DNA of 6,846 bases from contig JACDGQ010000175.1 of NCBI GenBank assembly GCA_013821615.1, positions 1 to 6,846 on the forward strand, read 5' to 3'. The translations under genes were made by a program, and so were the position numbers. This document shows, piece by piece, positions 1-6,846 of the stretch (its first letter is position 1; the number at the start of each line of letters is the position of its first letter). This DNA comes from Planctomycetota bacterium. Lineage in GTDB: Bacteria; Planctomycetota; UBA11346. The notes under the pieces are model-generated. The model was not told where the DNA came from. It saw only the letters and a list, made by a program, of their open reading frames with translations, and did not search any database.

Positions 1-1867
1 CCTTGGCCCAGGTCGCGGGGTCGCCGGAGAGCCGCGCCAGGTAAGGCCCATGACGGTCGTGGTCGATGACAGCCAGCTCTTTGCCATCAAGGCTGGGCAC
101 GCACGCGATGACGCCACCGAGGGTGTTCGTCACCGGCACCAGCTGGTCGGGCGCGTCAGGATCCAGGCGGTAGGCGTTGGCTACGCCACTGCGATCGCTG
201 CACAGGAAGAGGTAGCGCCCGTCACGGCTCCACGCCGGGTGGAAGATGCGCGCCGGCACGGTCAGCAGCACGCGGCGCTTGCCGGGTTCGGCCAGCGGGG
301 CGAGCAGCAGGCGCGAGCCGGCCTCGTCGGTCTCGACCCAGGCGATCTCGCTGGGCGCCGCGCCGGGGTGCGGGCGGAAGGCGGGGCTCCACGGCAGACC
401 GGTGGTGGGCAGCACGCGCCACGCGCCGGTGGTGGCGCTGGCGCCGAGCCAGCCGTCGTGCGCGGTGACGTCGCCCACCACCAGTTCCTGGCTGCCCGCG
501 GGCAGCAGGTGGACGGCGGCGACCGTGAAGGCGCGTCCGTCGCCGATCAACGTGCCGCCCGGGGCGATATCCGGCGCGAGCAGGCGCTCGCCGTCGAGGC
601 GCACCGCGTTTCCGCCCGGCAGCGCGATCACCACGCGGCTGCGTCGCCATGGCGAGTCCGCCACCGGTAGCTCGCTCCACACCAGGGTGCCGTCTTCGAG
701 GCCGCGCGCGTTGCCGGCGCCGTACGCGCTGAAGCCGGTGCCGCTGCTGTCGCCCTGCGCATCGACGATGCGGTAGGCGCCGACGTCGTGCGGGCCATGG
801 ATGGCGGCGAAGAGCTTGCCGTCCGCGGTCCACGCGGGCGCGGCGACGCGGCCATCGGACACGGTCAGGCGCGTGGTGACGGTCAGCGGCTGCTGCTTCA
901 GCAACGCGATCTGCGCGCGCTGTTCACGCTCGAGCGCGGCACTCGCTGCGGTGATCAGGTCGAGGTGCTCGGATCCAGTCGGTTGTTCGAGGCCGCCGTT
1001 GAAGGCGAACGGCCAGCGTTTCTCCTCCGCCTCGATCATCTGCCAGACCGAGAGACGCTGCCCGTACGTCGCATCCAGCCAGCGCAGATAGGCGATGCCG
1101 TAAGAATAGACGCGCGTGCCGTACGGCCATTCCTGCCAGGTCAGCCGCCAGTTTCCCGGGCTGGGCATGGCGCCGGCGGCGACGTCGAGGCGCCAGATCA
1201 TGTGCGTCAGGCTGTCGCGGCCGCGTCCGCCCCACGCGGAGCCGGCCGGGGCGTAGACGGTTTCGGCCCACTGCGCGCAGCCCTCCTGCCAGAAGGCCGG
1301 CATGGTGGCGTGCGCCGGGATGCTCAGGTAGGCGACCACCAGGCTGAGCGGGTCGTTGGGCAGGATGCGCCCGAAGATGCGTTCGAGCAGGCGCCGGAAA
1401 CCGTTGGTCTGGCGATCGTTCGAGAAGTGGTGCGTGAGCTCGTGGATGAAGGTGCGCTCGAACACGCCCGCGCCGGCGAAGATCGTCGCCTGCGGCTGCG
1501 CCGAGGCGAGCTGGACGTTGACCAGCGGCCGCGGCACCACCGTCGAGAAGCCGTTGTGATCGTCGGAGTCGTCGTCCAACACCACGGTGAGGCGACCATC
1601 TGGATGGTAATCGGCCTCTGCGGCCATCGCGGTGAAGATGACCTCGGCGCGGGCGATCTGCGGGCGCAGCAGCTCGGCCTGGGCGGCGGGCATCACGACA
1701 TGCAAATGCGCGGTGTCGATCACCGCCATGCGGTTGCCTGGGCGCAGCAGGGTGTCCTGGAGCAGGACGGGCTCCGCCGCCCAGCCGCTGGCGGCCAGGC
1801 TGGCGACCAGCAGCAGACCGCCGGAACGCCGCGAGGACGCGCGGCGCTCCCGACCAGTGCCGCTCAC
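1..1867 (-). CDS. Exported HExxH metallopeptidase (peptidase MA-like) with C-terminal TolB-type beta-propeller, 3' end beyond window
   Basis: I read 622 codons without a stop; the gene runs off the left edge. The GTG start overlaps the stop of the upstream membrane-protein gene (GTGA), so translation is probably coupled. Residues 1-31 look like a signal peptide: Arg-rich start, hydrophobic LLLVASLAASGWAA, likely cleavage near residue 30-31. The SRRSGG stretch (12-17) has twin arginines but is a poor Tat match. The protease region follows: FIHELTHH with H142, E143 and H146 as the predicted zinc/catalytic residues, then FWQEGCAQW with E195 as the probable third ligand, and a YSYGIAYLRWLDATYG segment (255-269), all as expected for gluzincin peptidase-MA-like domains. 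From about 340 onward there are WD40-like PD40 blades, clearest at 543-569 (HPAWSRDGRYLF...). I infer a periplasmic or surface protease or binding protein. The substrate is unknown. Fold assignment rests on motifs only. Confidence 0.86.
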   Translation of the reverse strand, partial: MSGTGRERRASSRRSGGLLLVASLAASGWAAEPVLLQDTLLRPGNRMAVIDTAHLHVVMPAAQAELLRPQIARAEVIFTAMAAEADYHPDGRLTVVLDDDSDDHNGFSTVVPRPLVNVQLASAQPQATIFAGAGVFERTFIHELTHHFSNDRQTNGFRRLLERIFGRILPNDPLSLVVAYLSIPAHATMPAFWQEGCAQWAETVYAPAGSAWGGRGRDSLTHMIWRLDVAAGAMPSPGNWRLTWQEWPYGTRVYSYGIAYLRWLDATYGQRLSVWQMIEAEEKRWPFAFNGGLEQPTGSEHLDLITAASAALEREQRAQIALLKQQPLTVTTRLTVSDGRVAAPAWTADGKLFAAIHGPHDVGAYRIVDAQGDSSGTGFSAYGAGNARGLEDGTLVWSELPVADSPWRRSRVVIALPGGNAVRLDGERLLAPDIAPGGTLIGDGRAFTVAAVHLLPAGSQELVVGDVTAHDGWLGASATTGAWRVLPTTGLPWSPAFRPHPGAAPSEIAWVETDEAGSRLLLAPLAEPGKRRVLLTVPARIFHPAWSRDGRYLFLCSDRSGVANAYRLDPDAPDQLVPVTNTLGGVIACVPSLDGKELAVIDHDRHGPYLARLSGDPATWAK

Positions 1868-2391
1868 AGGCTGAGGAACCAGCACACGGCCTTGAACACC
1901 ATCGCGTTGCCGACGACCTTGCCGGCCGCCATCAGTTTACGGCGCGCAGCGAGCTTCTCTTGGACCTTGGTACGTAACCACACCGTGAACCACGCCATGA
2001 ACACCGCGATCAGCGGCGCGGCGATCAGGCCGATCATGGTCAGGCCCAGATAGCCGGTATGCGACCAGTGGCTGTGGTGCAGGAAGGGGATGTCGGCGCT
2101 GGCCTCGGCGATGCCCGAGCAGGAATTGCCGAGCGCCACGGCCGGGTTGACCAGCATCAGGCTCAGCACCTTGCCCAGGCCGAAGAACAGCAGCACCGAA
2201 CCGAGGTGGCAGTTGATGACGATGGCCAGGAACAGGATGGTCAGGCCGAGCAGCGCCGGGCCGGCCGACGGGAAGATCGGCAGGAAGCCGAGCAGCACGC
2301 CGAACAGCGCGCCGCAGGCGACCTGCCAGGGCGCGGCCGACGAGGTGATCGCCTTGAGCATGCCGCGCAGCATCTTGAGCAGGATGATCAT
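1864..2391 (-). CDS. Polytopic inner-membrane protein, TIGR03546/DUF2062-like
   Basis: The 175-residue product is mostly hydrophobic, with likely membrane segments at about 22-41, 46-62, 64-86 and 112-138, followed by a basic, lysine/arginine-rich cytoplasmic stretch (140-158) and a short hydrophobic C-terminus. The GALFGVLLGFLPIFPSAGP stretch (27-45) and the later NP (82-83) resemble the G-x-x-x-G-x-x-P...NP pattern of DUF2062-type proteins. From memory, TIGR03546 proteins have about this length and are normally encoded beside a TIGR03545 protein, which fits the next gene upstream. The function of the family is unknown. The ATG at 2391 has no clear Shine-Dalgarno sequence (the bases before it are pyrimidine-rich), and it lies only 10 bases from the outer edge of inverted-repeat element 1. 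Its TGA stop overlaps the GTG start of the metallopeptidase gene. The reading frame is secure; the family name is likely but was not checked by profile search. Confidence 0.83.
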   Translation of the reverse strand: MIILLKMLRGMLKAITSSAAPWQVACGALFGVLLGFLPIFPSAGPALLGLTILFLAIVINCHLGSVLLFFGLGKVLSLMLVNPAVALGNSCSGIAEASADIPFLHHSHWSHTGYLGLTMIGLIAAPLIAVFMAWFTVWLRTKVQEKLAARRKLMAAGKVVGNAMVFKAVCWFLSL

Positions 2392-2401
2392 GGGGAGGCC
2401 A

Positions 2402-2536
2402 GTCCGGAAGTCCGGAAGTCCGGGAGTCCGGCAGTCGGGAAAGCGACAGCCGGCGTCACGGAGGTGGTGATGGAGACGACCGTTGAATTCGAGGGGCCGT
2501 CGACTTCCGGACTTCCGGACTTCCGGACTTCCGGAC
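2402..2536. repeat. Inverted-repeat element 1: tandem octamer arms around a 65-base centre
   Basis: The left arm (2402-2436) holds four octamers, GTCCGGAA, GTCCGGAA, GTCCGGGA and GTCCGGCA, followed by GTC. The right arm (2502-2536) is GAC followed by four perfect TTCCGGAC units. The arms are 35 bases each and complementary at 33 positions; the two mismatches (2424 and 2432) both fall in the inner units of the left arm. The unit itself contains the palindrome TCCGGA, so each arm could also fold locally. The 65-base centre (2437-2501) shows no obvious gene or strong hairpin. The element fills most of the 157-base gap between the two membrane-protein genes and would be transcribed if the four minus-strand genes form one operon. 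There is no T-tract to make it a standard intrinsic terminator and no transposase. Confidence 0.93.
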
Positions 2537-2548
2537 TGTGGCTGCGCC

Positions 2549-3907
2549 TCATTTGCCGAACCCTTTGAGCAGGTCTTTCGCCTTGTCCGTGGCGCCTTGC
2601 ACGGCCGGGCTCTTGACGCCCTGCTTGTCGAGCAGCTCCCCGGCTTTCTCGGTGGCCTTATCCTTCAGGATGCCGGTGGCGGCGCTGGCGGCGTTGCCCT
2701 TCAGCACGGCCTCGGCGCCAGTGTCGGTGATGGTCGGCGCATACAGCAGGCCGCCGAGCTTCACCGGCCAGGCGATCGGCTGGCCCTTGAGCGCATTGAC
2801 CGCCTGCGCGACCTGCTGCGCCTGGCTGCTCGCCTCCTTGTCCGGGCTCAGCACCAGGCCGGTCAGCACGCTGTCGATGGCGCCGGTGAGGTTCCAGCCG
2901 GTCCACGCGGTATCGAGACTGAACTTGGCATCACCCTGGGGATGGTACTGGGCGAGGGTGTCGCCGGAGATCGGCTTGCTGGCCAGCGCCGCGAGCGGCA
3001 TCTGGCTGGCGGCGACCTTCAGCGTGCCGCTCTCACCGCCCTTGCGGTTGATGGCCAGATCAAGCGGGCCGGCGCCGGTGGTGGCGATCTTGCCGGTCAG
3101 GTCCATCACCTCGTCCGCATTCAGATCGAGGGCGACGTTGGTGCCGATCAGGCTGAAACCAGCGACGTCGAAGGGGGTCTCGTCGGGCATGCCGACCTTG
3201 CCACCGGTGATAGACAGCTTGCGGATCAGCAGGCGCGCCCAGTGGCCGCCGGGCTGCGGGACCGGCTTGTACTGCACCGCCTTGGGCCAGTCGGTCGGTT
3301 CGGTCTTCAGCGGCGGCTTGTGTTCGGGCGGCTTTTCGCCGGGCTTGGTTTCAACCGGCTTGCGCTCTTCGCGGTGCTGCTTGTACCAGTCGCAGGCCTT
3401 CTGGGCGAGCTTCAGCCAATCGGTCGGTGCGCCGCCACCCTTGGGGTCCGGCGGGCTGATGATCGGCACGTGGTCGCCGCGCCGGCGCAGGCTGCCGGTC
3501 AGGCCCTCGATGGTCAGTTCGTCGACGATCACGTCGCCGGACGAGATGCTGGCCAGCACGGCGAGGTCGGCGTTCAAAGTGGTCGCGGTCAGCACGTCGC
3601 CCGGCTGGCCGATCTCGCGCAGAACCAGATTCCTGCCATTGACCGAGCCGCCGAAGACGCTCACCGACAGCGTGCTTTCGGGGGTCAGCTCCAGGCCCTG
3701 GCTGGCGAGCACGACCTTGACCTTGGCGATGATCCACGGCGAGACCACGAAGGGGAAGGCGAGGATGAAGAGCAGGATCACCACCACCAGGACGATGACC
3801 GCGGAGCGGCGGATCAGCCCTGGGCGCTTGGCCGGCACGGCGCCGGGAGCGGGCACGGTAGGATCGGGCAGGGGTGCGGCGGCAGGGAGGTCGGGCAGAT
3901 CGCTCAT
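2549..3907 (-). CDS. Single-pass envelope protein, TIGR03545/AsmA-like
   Basis: The product is 452 residues. I chose the ATG at 3907 because it overlaps the TGA of the FHA gene as ATGA; the frame stays open to 3940, but that longer start would run deep into the FHA gene. Residues 1-34 are a proline-rich cytoplasmic tail ending in basic residues (KRPGLIRR), followed by one membrane helix at about 35-55. The rest should lie in the periplasm. Residues 60-142 (LSVSVFGGSVNGRNLVL..., VIVDELTIEGLTGSL) show the beta-strand, layer-by-layer pattern of AsmA-type N-terminal regions. A Pro/Lys-rich linker covers about 180-218, a second beta-rich part about 224-350, and an Ala/Lys-rich helical tail 400-452. 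Its TIGR03546-like neighbour supports a TIGR03545 assignment; members of that family are known as a two-gene pair of unknown function in outer-membrane bacteria. A role in lipid or envelope transport is only an analogy to AsmA proteins. Confidence 0.82.
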   Translation of the reverse strand: MSDLPDLPAAAPLPDPTVPAPGAVPAKRPGLIRRSAVIVLVVVILLFILAFPFVVSPWIIAKVKVVLASQGLELTPESTLSVSVFGGSVNGRNLVLREIGQPGDVLTATTLNADLAVLASISSGDVIVDELTIEGLTGSLRRRGDHVPIISPPDPKGGGAPTDWLKLAQKACDWYKQHREERKPVETKPGEKPPEHKPPLKTEPTDWPKAVQYKPVPQPGGHWARLLIRKLSITGGKVGMPDETPFDVAGFSLIGTNVALDLNADEVMDLTGKIATTGAGPLDLAINRKGGESGTLKVAASQMPLAALASKPISGDTLAQYHPQGDAKFSLDTAWTGWNLTGAIDSVLTGLVLSPDKEASSQAQQVAQAVNALKGQPIAWPVKLGGLLYAPTITDTGAEAVLKGNAASAATGILKDKATEKAGELLDKQGVKSPAVQGATDKAKDLLKGFGK

Positions 3908-4422
3908 ACGAGATTCGGGACCTTGGTGGACGCGCCGCAATGCGGGCAGCTCATGCTGTCACCGGCGACGTGGTGGGCGACGCTGAACCAGCCGCCGCAG
4001 GTGGGGCAGGCGGTCGCTTCGGGAGGGTCGTTGGGGCCGCGCGTCGACAGTTCGCCGCCGCCGGTGCCGCTCGCCGGATCGTCGTCGTCCTTGAGGTTGA
4101 GGTCGATGGCGGCCTCCGGCTCGCTCATTTCGCCAGCGTGGAAGGTCAGGCGCGCCTGGCCGACCTTGACCACGTCCTTTTCCTTGAGCAGGCCGCGGCC
4201 ATTGACCTTCTCCTTGCCCACCCAGGTGCCGTTGGAGCTGCCCAGGTCCTCGATCATCCATTCGCCGGCGTGCTGCAGGAAGGCGCAGTGCTCGCGCGAG
4301 ATGCTGGTGTGGCGGATCGGGATGTCGGTTTCCGAGGAGCGCCCGAGCACCATGCGGTCCTTGCCCAGGGCGACGCGCGTATAGCCTTCGCTGCCCTTGA
4401 TGCGGATGGTCACGAATGCCAT
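3904..4422 (-). CDS. FHA-domain protein with C-terminal zinc ribbon
   Basis: The product is 172 residues. The FHA domain spans about 4-96 and carries the signature residues: VLGRSSETDI (G27, R28), the SREH motif (S42, R43, H45) and LGSSNGTWVG (N64, G65, T66). FHA domains bind phosphothreonine peptides, so a Ser/Thr kinase target or partner is expected, though none is encoded in the window. An acidic, disordered linker (about 100-135, including KDDDDP) leads to a zinc ribbon with two CxxC knuckles, C139/C142 and C159/C162. There is no signal peptide or membrane helix, so it should be cytoplasmic. I start it at the ATG at 4422, which has AGGGGG five bases upstream; the in-frame GTG at 4428 lies inside that ribosome-binding site. 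It is the first gene of the minus-strand group and overlaps the next gene by ATGA, suggesting that its signalling role concerns the membrane proteins that follow. Confidence 0.9.
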   Translation of the reverse strand: MAFVTIRIKGSEGYTRVALGKDRMVLGRSSETDIPIRHTSISREHCAFLQHAGEWMIEDLGSSNGTWVGKEKVNGRGLLKEKDVVKVGQARLTFHAGEMSEPEAAIDLNLKDDDDPASGTGGGELSTRGPNDPPEATACPTCGGWFSVAHHVAGDSMSCPHCGASTKVPNLV

Positions 4423-4427
4423 GGGCA

Positions 4428-4433
4428 CCCCCT
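4428..4433 (-). promoter_or_regulatory. Ribosome-binding site of the FHA gene
   Basis: On the minus strand AGGGGG is followed by TGCCC and then ATG, a spacing of five bases. This decides the start at 4422, because the alternative in-frame GTG (4428) begins within the site and has nothing comparable upstream. Confidence 0.6.
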
Positions 4434-4440
4434 GGAGGAC

Positions 4441-4468
4441 TGAATACCCGCGGGCGGCCGCCGTTCAA
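4441..4468 (-). promoter_or_regulatory. Weak candidate promoter for the minus-strand operon
   Basis: On the minus strand TTGAAC (4468-4463) and TATTCA (4446-4441) are 16 bases apart and would place transcription start just ahead of the AGGGGG ribosome-binding site. The match to sigma-70 consensus is partial (four of six and three of six). The palindrome GGCGGCCGCC occupies the spacer and could be an operator. Such weak matches arise by chance, so this is only a candidate. Confidence 0.22.
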
Positions 4469-4590
4469 CCGCGCGGGCCGGATTACCGCTCCCCCTGGCC
4501 GTCCACCCCGCCTGCTCCCGCCTGACTGCATGTCGCCCGTTCATTGATCGCGCCCGCTGAGTTCGCCTGATCGCCCGCCGCCCCCCGTTT

Positions 4591-4595
4591 GAGGA
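4591..4595 (+). promoter_or_regulatory. Ribosome-binding site supporting the panC GTG start
   Basis: GAGGA is followed by seven bases (CCGCCCC) and then GTG at 4603. No in-frame ATG exists before the one inside the conserved PTMGALH motif, so this site decides the GTG start. Confidence 0.55.
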
Positions 4596-4602
4596 CCGCC
4601 CC

Positions 4603-5496
4603 GTGGAAGCCCCCGCCATCGTCACCTTCACCACCATCGCCGACCAGCGCGCCTGGAGCCGCGCCCAGCGCCAGGCCGGCAAGCGCATCGGCTTCGTCCC
4701 GACCATGGGCGCGCTGCACCAGGGCCACCTCAGCCTGGTCGCCAAGGCGCGCGCCGCCAGCGACGTGGTGGTGGCTTCGATCTTCGTCAACCCGACCCAG
4801 TTCGACAATCCCGAGGACTTCGCGAAGTACCCGGTGACGCTCGACGCCGATTTGCAGATGCTGCGCGAGGCCGGCGTCGCCGCGGTCTTCCTGCCGACCA
4901 AGGAGGAGCTCTACCCGGACGGCTACTGCACCTTCGTCGAGCTGGTCGGTCCGCTCACCGACAAGCTCTGCGCGGCCGCCCGCCCGGGCCACTTCCGCGG
5001 CGTGGCCACGGTGGTGACCAAGCTCTTCAACATCGTGACCCCCGACGTCGCGGTGTTCGGGCAGAAGGACCTGCAGCAGGTGCTGATCATCAACCGTCTG
5101 GCGCGCGACCTCGACCTGCCGGTCGAGATCCAGGTCGGCGCGACCGTGCGCGAGGTCGACGGCCTGGCGATGTCGAGCCGCAACCGCCGCCTGACCACCG
5201 CGGCGCGCGCCAAGGCCCTGGACGTGCCGCGCGGCCTCGAGCTCGCCAACCGCGCCTACCTGAAGGGCGAGTCGAACAGCCTCAAGCTGACCGAGATCGT
5301 CTACAACGAACTGCTCATCCACGACGGCGTCGAGGTCGACTACTGCGACGTGGTCAGCCTCAAGGGCTTCGCGGAGAAGGACACCGCCGACGATTCCTGC
5401 GTGCTGGCGGTGGCCGCCTTCGTCGACGGCATCCGCCTGATCGACCACATCCCGCTGGGCGGGCCGGGAATTCCGGAGGTCGTGGTCGATGAGTGA
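4603..5496 (+). CDS. panC: Pantothenate synthetase (pantoate--beta-alanine ligase)
   Basis: The enzyme joins pantoate and beta-alanine using ATP, through a pantoyl-adenylate intermediate, in the cytoplasmic route to coenzyme A. The 297-residue product is slightly longer than the usual 280 or so. Conserved stretches appear in the expected order: PTMGALHQGHLSLV (33-46), whose HQGH (39-42) is the HIGH-type nucleotide-binding motif; FVNPTQF (61-67); RPGHFRGVATVV (127-138); FGQKDLQQ (152-159); and MSSRNRRL (190-197), the KMSKS-like loop. The N-terminus carries about 25 residues before the first conserved block and the C-terminus has a short tail (GGPGIPEVVVDE) not typical of the core. Translation starts at GTG with GAGGA upstream. 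panB and panD, common neighbours elsewhere, are not in the window. The stop is six bases from inverted-repeat element 2, so the element lies in the panC 3' untranslated region. Confidence 0.97.
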   Translation: MEAPAIVTFTTIADQRAWSRAQRQAGKRIGFVPTMGALHQGHLSLVAKARAASDVVVASIFVNPTQFDNPEDFAKYPVTLDADLQMLREAGVAAVFLPTKEELYPDGYCTFVELVGPLTDKLCAAARPGHFRGVATVVTKLFNIVTPDVAVFGQKDLQQVLIINRLARDLDLPVEIQVGATVREVDGLAMSSRNRRLTTAARAKALDVPRGLELANRAYLKGESNSLKLTEIVYNELLIHDGVEVDYCDVVSLKGFAEKDTADDSCVLAVAAFVDGIRLIDHIPLGGPGIPEVVVDE

Positions 5497-5502
5497 TGGC
5501 AC

Positions 5503-5662
5503 GTGCGGAGTGCGGAGTGCGGAGTGCGGAGTGCCTGGTGCGCGGTATGGCCGCCGCTTCCACATGTCGCAAGGAGCGCACGCTTCGCTGCAAACGACGC
5601 GTGAGCCCGCTCACGGTGTGCGCGAGCCGGTCACTCCGCACTCCGCACTCCGCACTCCGCAC
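5503..5662. repeat. Inverted-repeat element 2: tandem heptamer arms around a 98-base centre
   Basis: The left arm (5503-5533) is four perfect GTGCGGA heptamers plus GTG. The right arm (5632-5662) is CAC plus four perfect TCCGCAC heptamers. The 31-base arms are fully complementary. A degraded fifth unit (GTGCCTG, 5531-5537) follows the left arm. The 98-base centre (5534-5631) has its own tight hairpin. The element occupies nearly all of the gap between panC and the helicase gene, beginning six bases after the panC stop and ending 21 bases before the helicase ATG. It encodes no transposase, and no T-tract follows either arm, so a classical intrinsic terminator is not supported. Confidence 0.95.
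5600..5615. other. Short perfect hairpin inside element 2
   Basis: CGTGAGC and GCTCACG are separated by CC, giving a seven-base-pair stem with a two-base loop. It lies in the right-hand part of the centre, so in RNA or single-stranded DNA it would form a branch within the large stem-loop made by the heptamer arms. Confidence 0.6.
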
Positions 5663-5683
5663 TTCTCCACTGGTTCCTGACCA

Positions 5684-6846
<1,163 letters not shown>

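Larger units (their letters stand above)
4423..4602. other. Divergent intergenic region between the FHA operon and panC
   Basis: This 180-base region separates two genes transcribed away from each other, so both promoters should lie here. It contains a 10-bp palindrome GGCGGCCGCC (4453-4462), a near-direct repeat TGATCGCGCCCGC (4545-4557) and TGATCGCCCGC (4568-4578) shortly before panC, and a C-rich tract just upstream of the panC ribosome-binding site. I see no clear sigma-70 promoter for panC, no riboswitch and no small reading frame with convincing coding features. Confidence 0.6.

Noticed and set aside
788..2053. A 421-codon plus-strand open frame
   Set aside because: It is antisense to the signal peptide, HELTH motif and propeller of the exported peptidase; the translation is Arg/Gly/Ala-rich with no family resemblance.
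2402..2536. Element 1 as a CRISPR array
   Set aside because: The units are directly adjacent octamers with no unique spacers, and the second array is inverted.
3907..3940. An upstream start for the TIGR03545-like gene at 3940
   Set aside because: It would overlap the FHA gene's zinc-ribbon codons by 37 bases, while the ATG at 3907 gives the usual ATGA coupling.
2483..4384. A 633-codon open frame on the plus strand across the TIGR03545-like and FHA genes
   Set aside because: It is antisense to two genes with clear domain motifs and a matched ATGA overlap, and its translation is low-complexity with no recognisable domain. Long antisense frames are expected at this GC content.
4420..4428. GTG at 4428 as the FHA start
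   Set aside because: It lies within the AGGGGG ribosome-binding site that is correctly spaced for the ATG at 4422.
4483..5565. A 360-codon minus-strand open frame
   Set aside because: It is antisense to panC, whose motifs are unmistakable, and it runs through element 2.
5503..5662. Element 2 as an intrinsic terminator or an insertion sequence
   Set aside because: The stem is long and GC-rich but separated by a 98-base centre and not followed by a T-tract; there is no transposase and no target-site duplication that I can see.

Overview
The window is a GC-rich bacterial chromosomal segment packed with genes on both strands. I read six protein-coding genes, two of them cut by the window edges, plus two intergenic inverted-repeat elements. 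Conserved motifs identify panC (pantothenate synthetase) and a UvrD/PcrA/Rep-type helicase. Fusion of an FHA domain to a C-terminal zinc ribbon, scarce Shine-Dalgarno sites, and hypothetical envelope genes suggest a Gram-negative (outer-membrane) lineage, possibly Planctomycetota. That placement is a guess: nothing here is a taxonomic marker.

Left half (positions 1-4422, minus strand): four genes in one direction, in the order of transcription FHA/zinc-ribbon protein (4422-3904), single-pass envelope protein resembling TIGR03545/AsmA-like proteins (3907-2549), polytopic membrane protein resembling TIGR03546/DUF2062 (2391-1864), and an exported HELTH metallopeptidase with a TolB-like propeller (1867 to beyond position 1). 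The first pair overlaps by ATGA and the last pair by GTGA, which points to translational coupling. The two middle genes are separated by 157 bases that hold inverted-repeat element 1. I infer one operon for an uncharacterised cell-envelope system: a cytoplasmic phospho-peptide reader, two inner-membrane proteins and an exported protease/propeller protein.

Centre (4423-4602): a divergent intergenic region serving both the minus-strand operon and panC. It contains a weak candidate promoter with a 10-bp palindrome in its spacer, and a short direct repeat in front of panC.

Right half (4603-6846, plus strand): panC, then inverted-repeat element 2, then the first 387 codons of a UvrD/PcrA-like helicase.

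The most unusual structure is the pair of intergenic elements. Each consists of two long inverted arms made of exactly four tandem copies of a short unit plus the first three bases of a fifth, around an unrelated 65-98-base centre. Element 1 uses an octamer (GTCCGGAA) and element 2 a related heptamer (GTGCGGA). The same design built from different units suggests one family of repeat element. I see no rRNA, tRNA, CRISPR array or transposase in the window.
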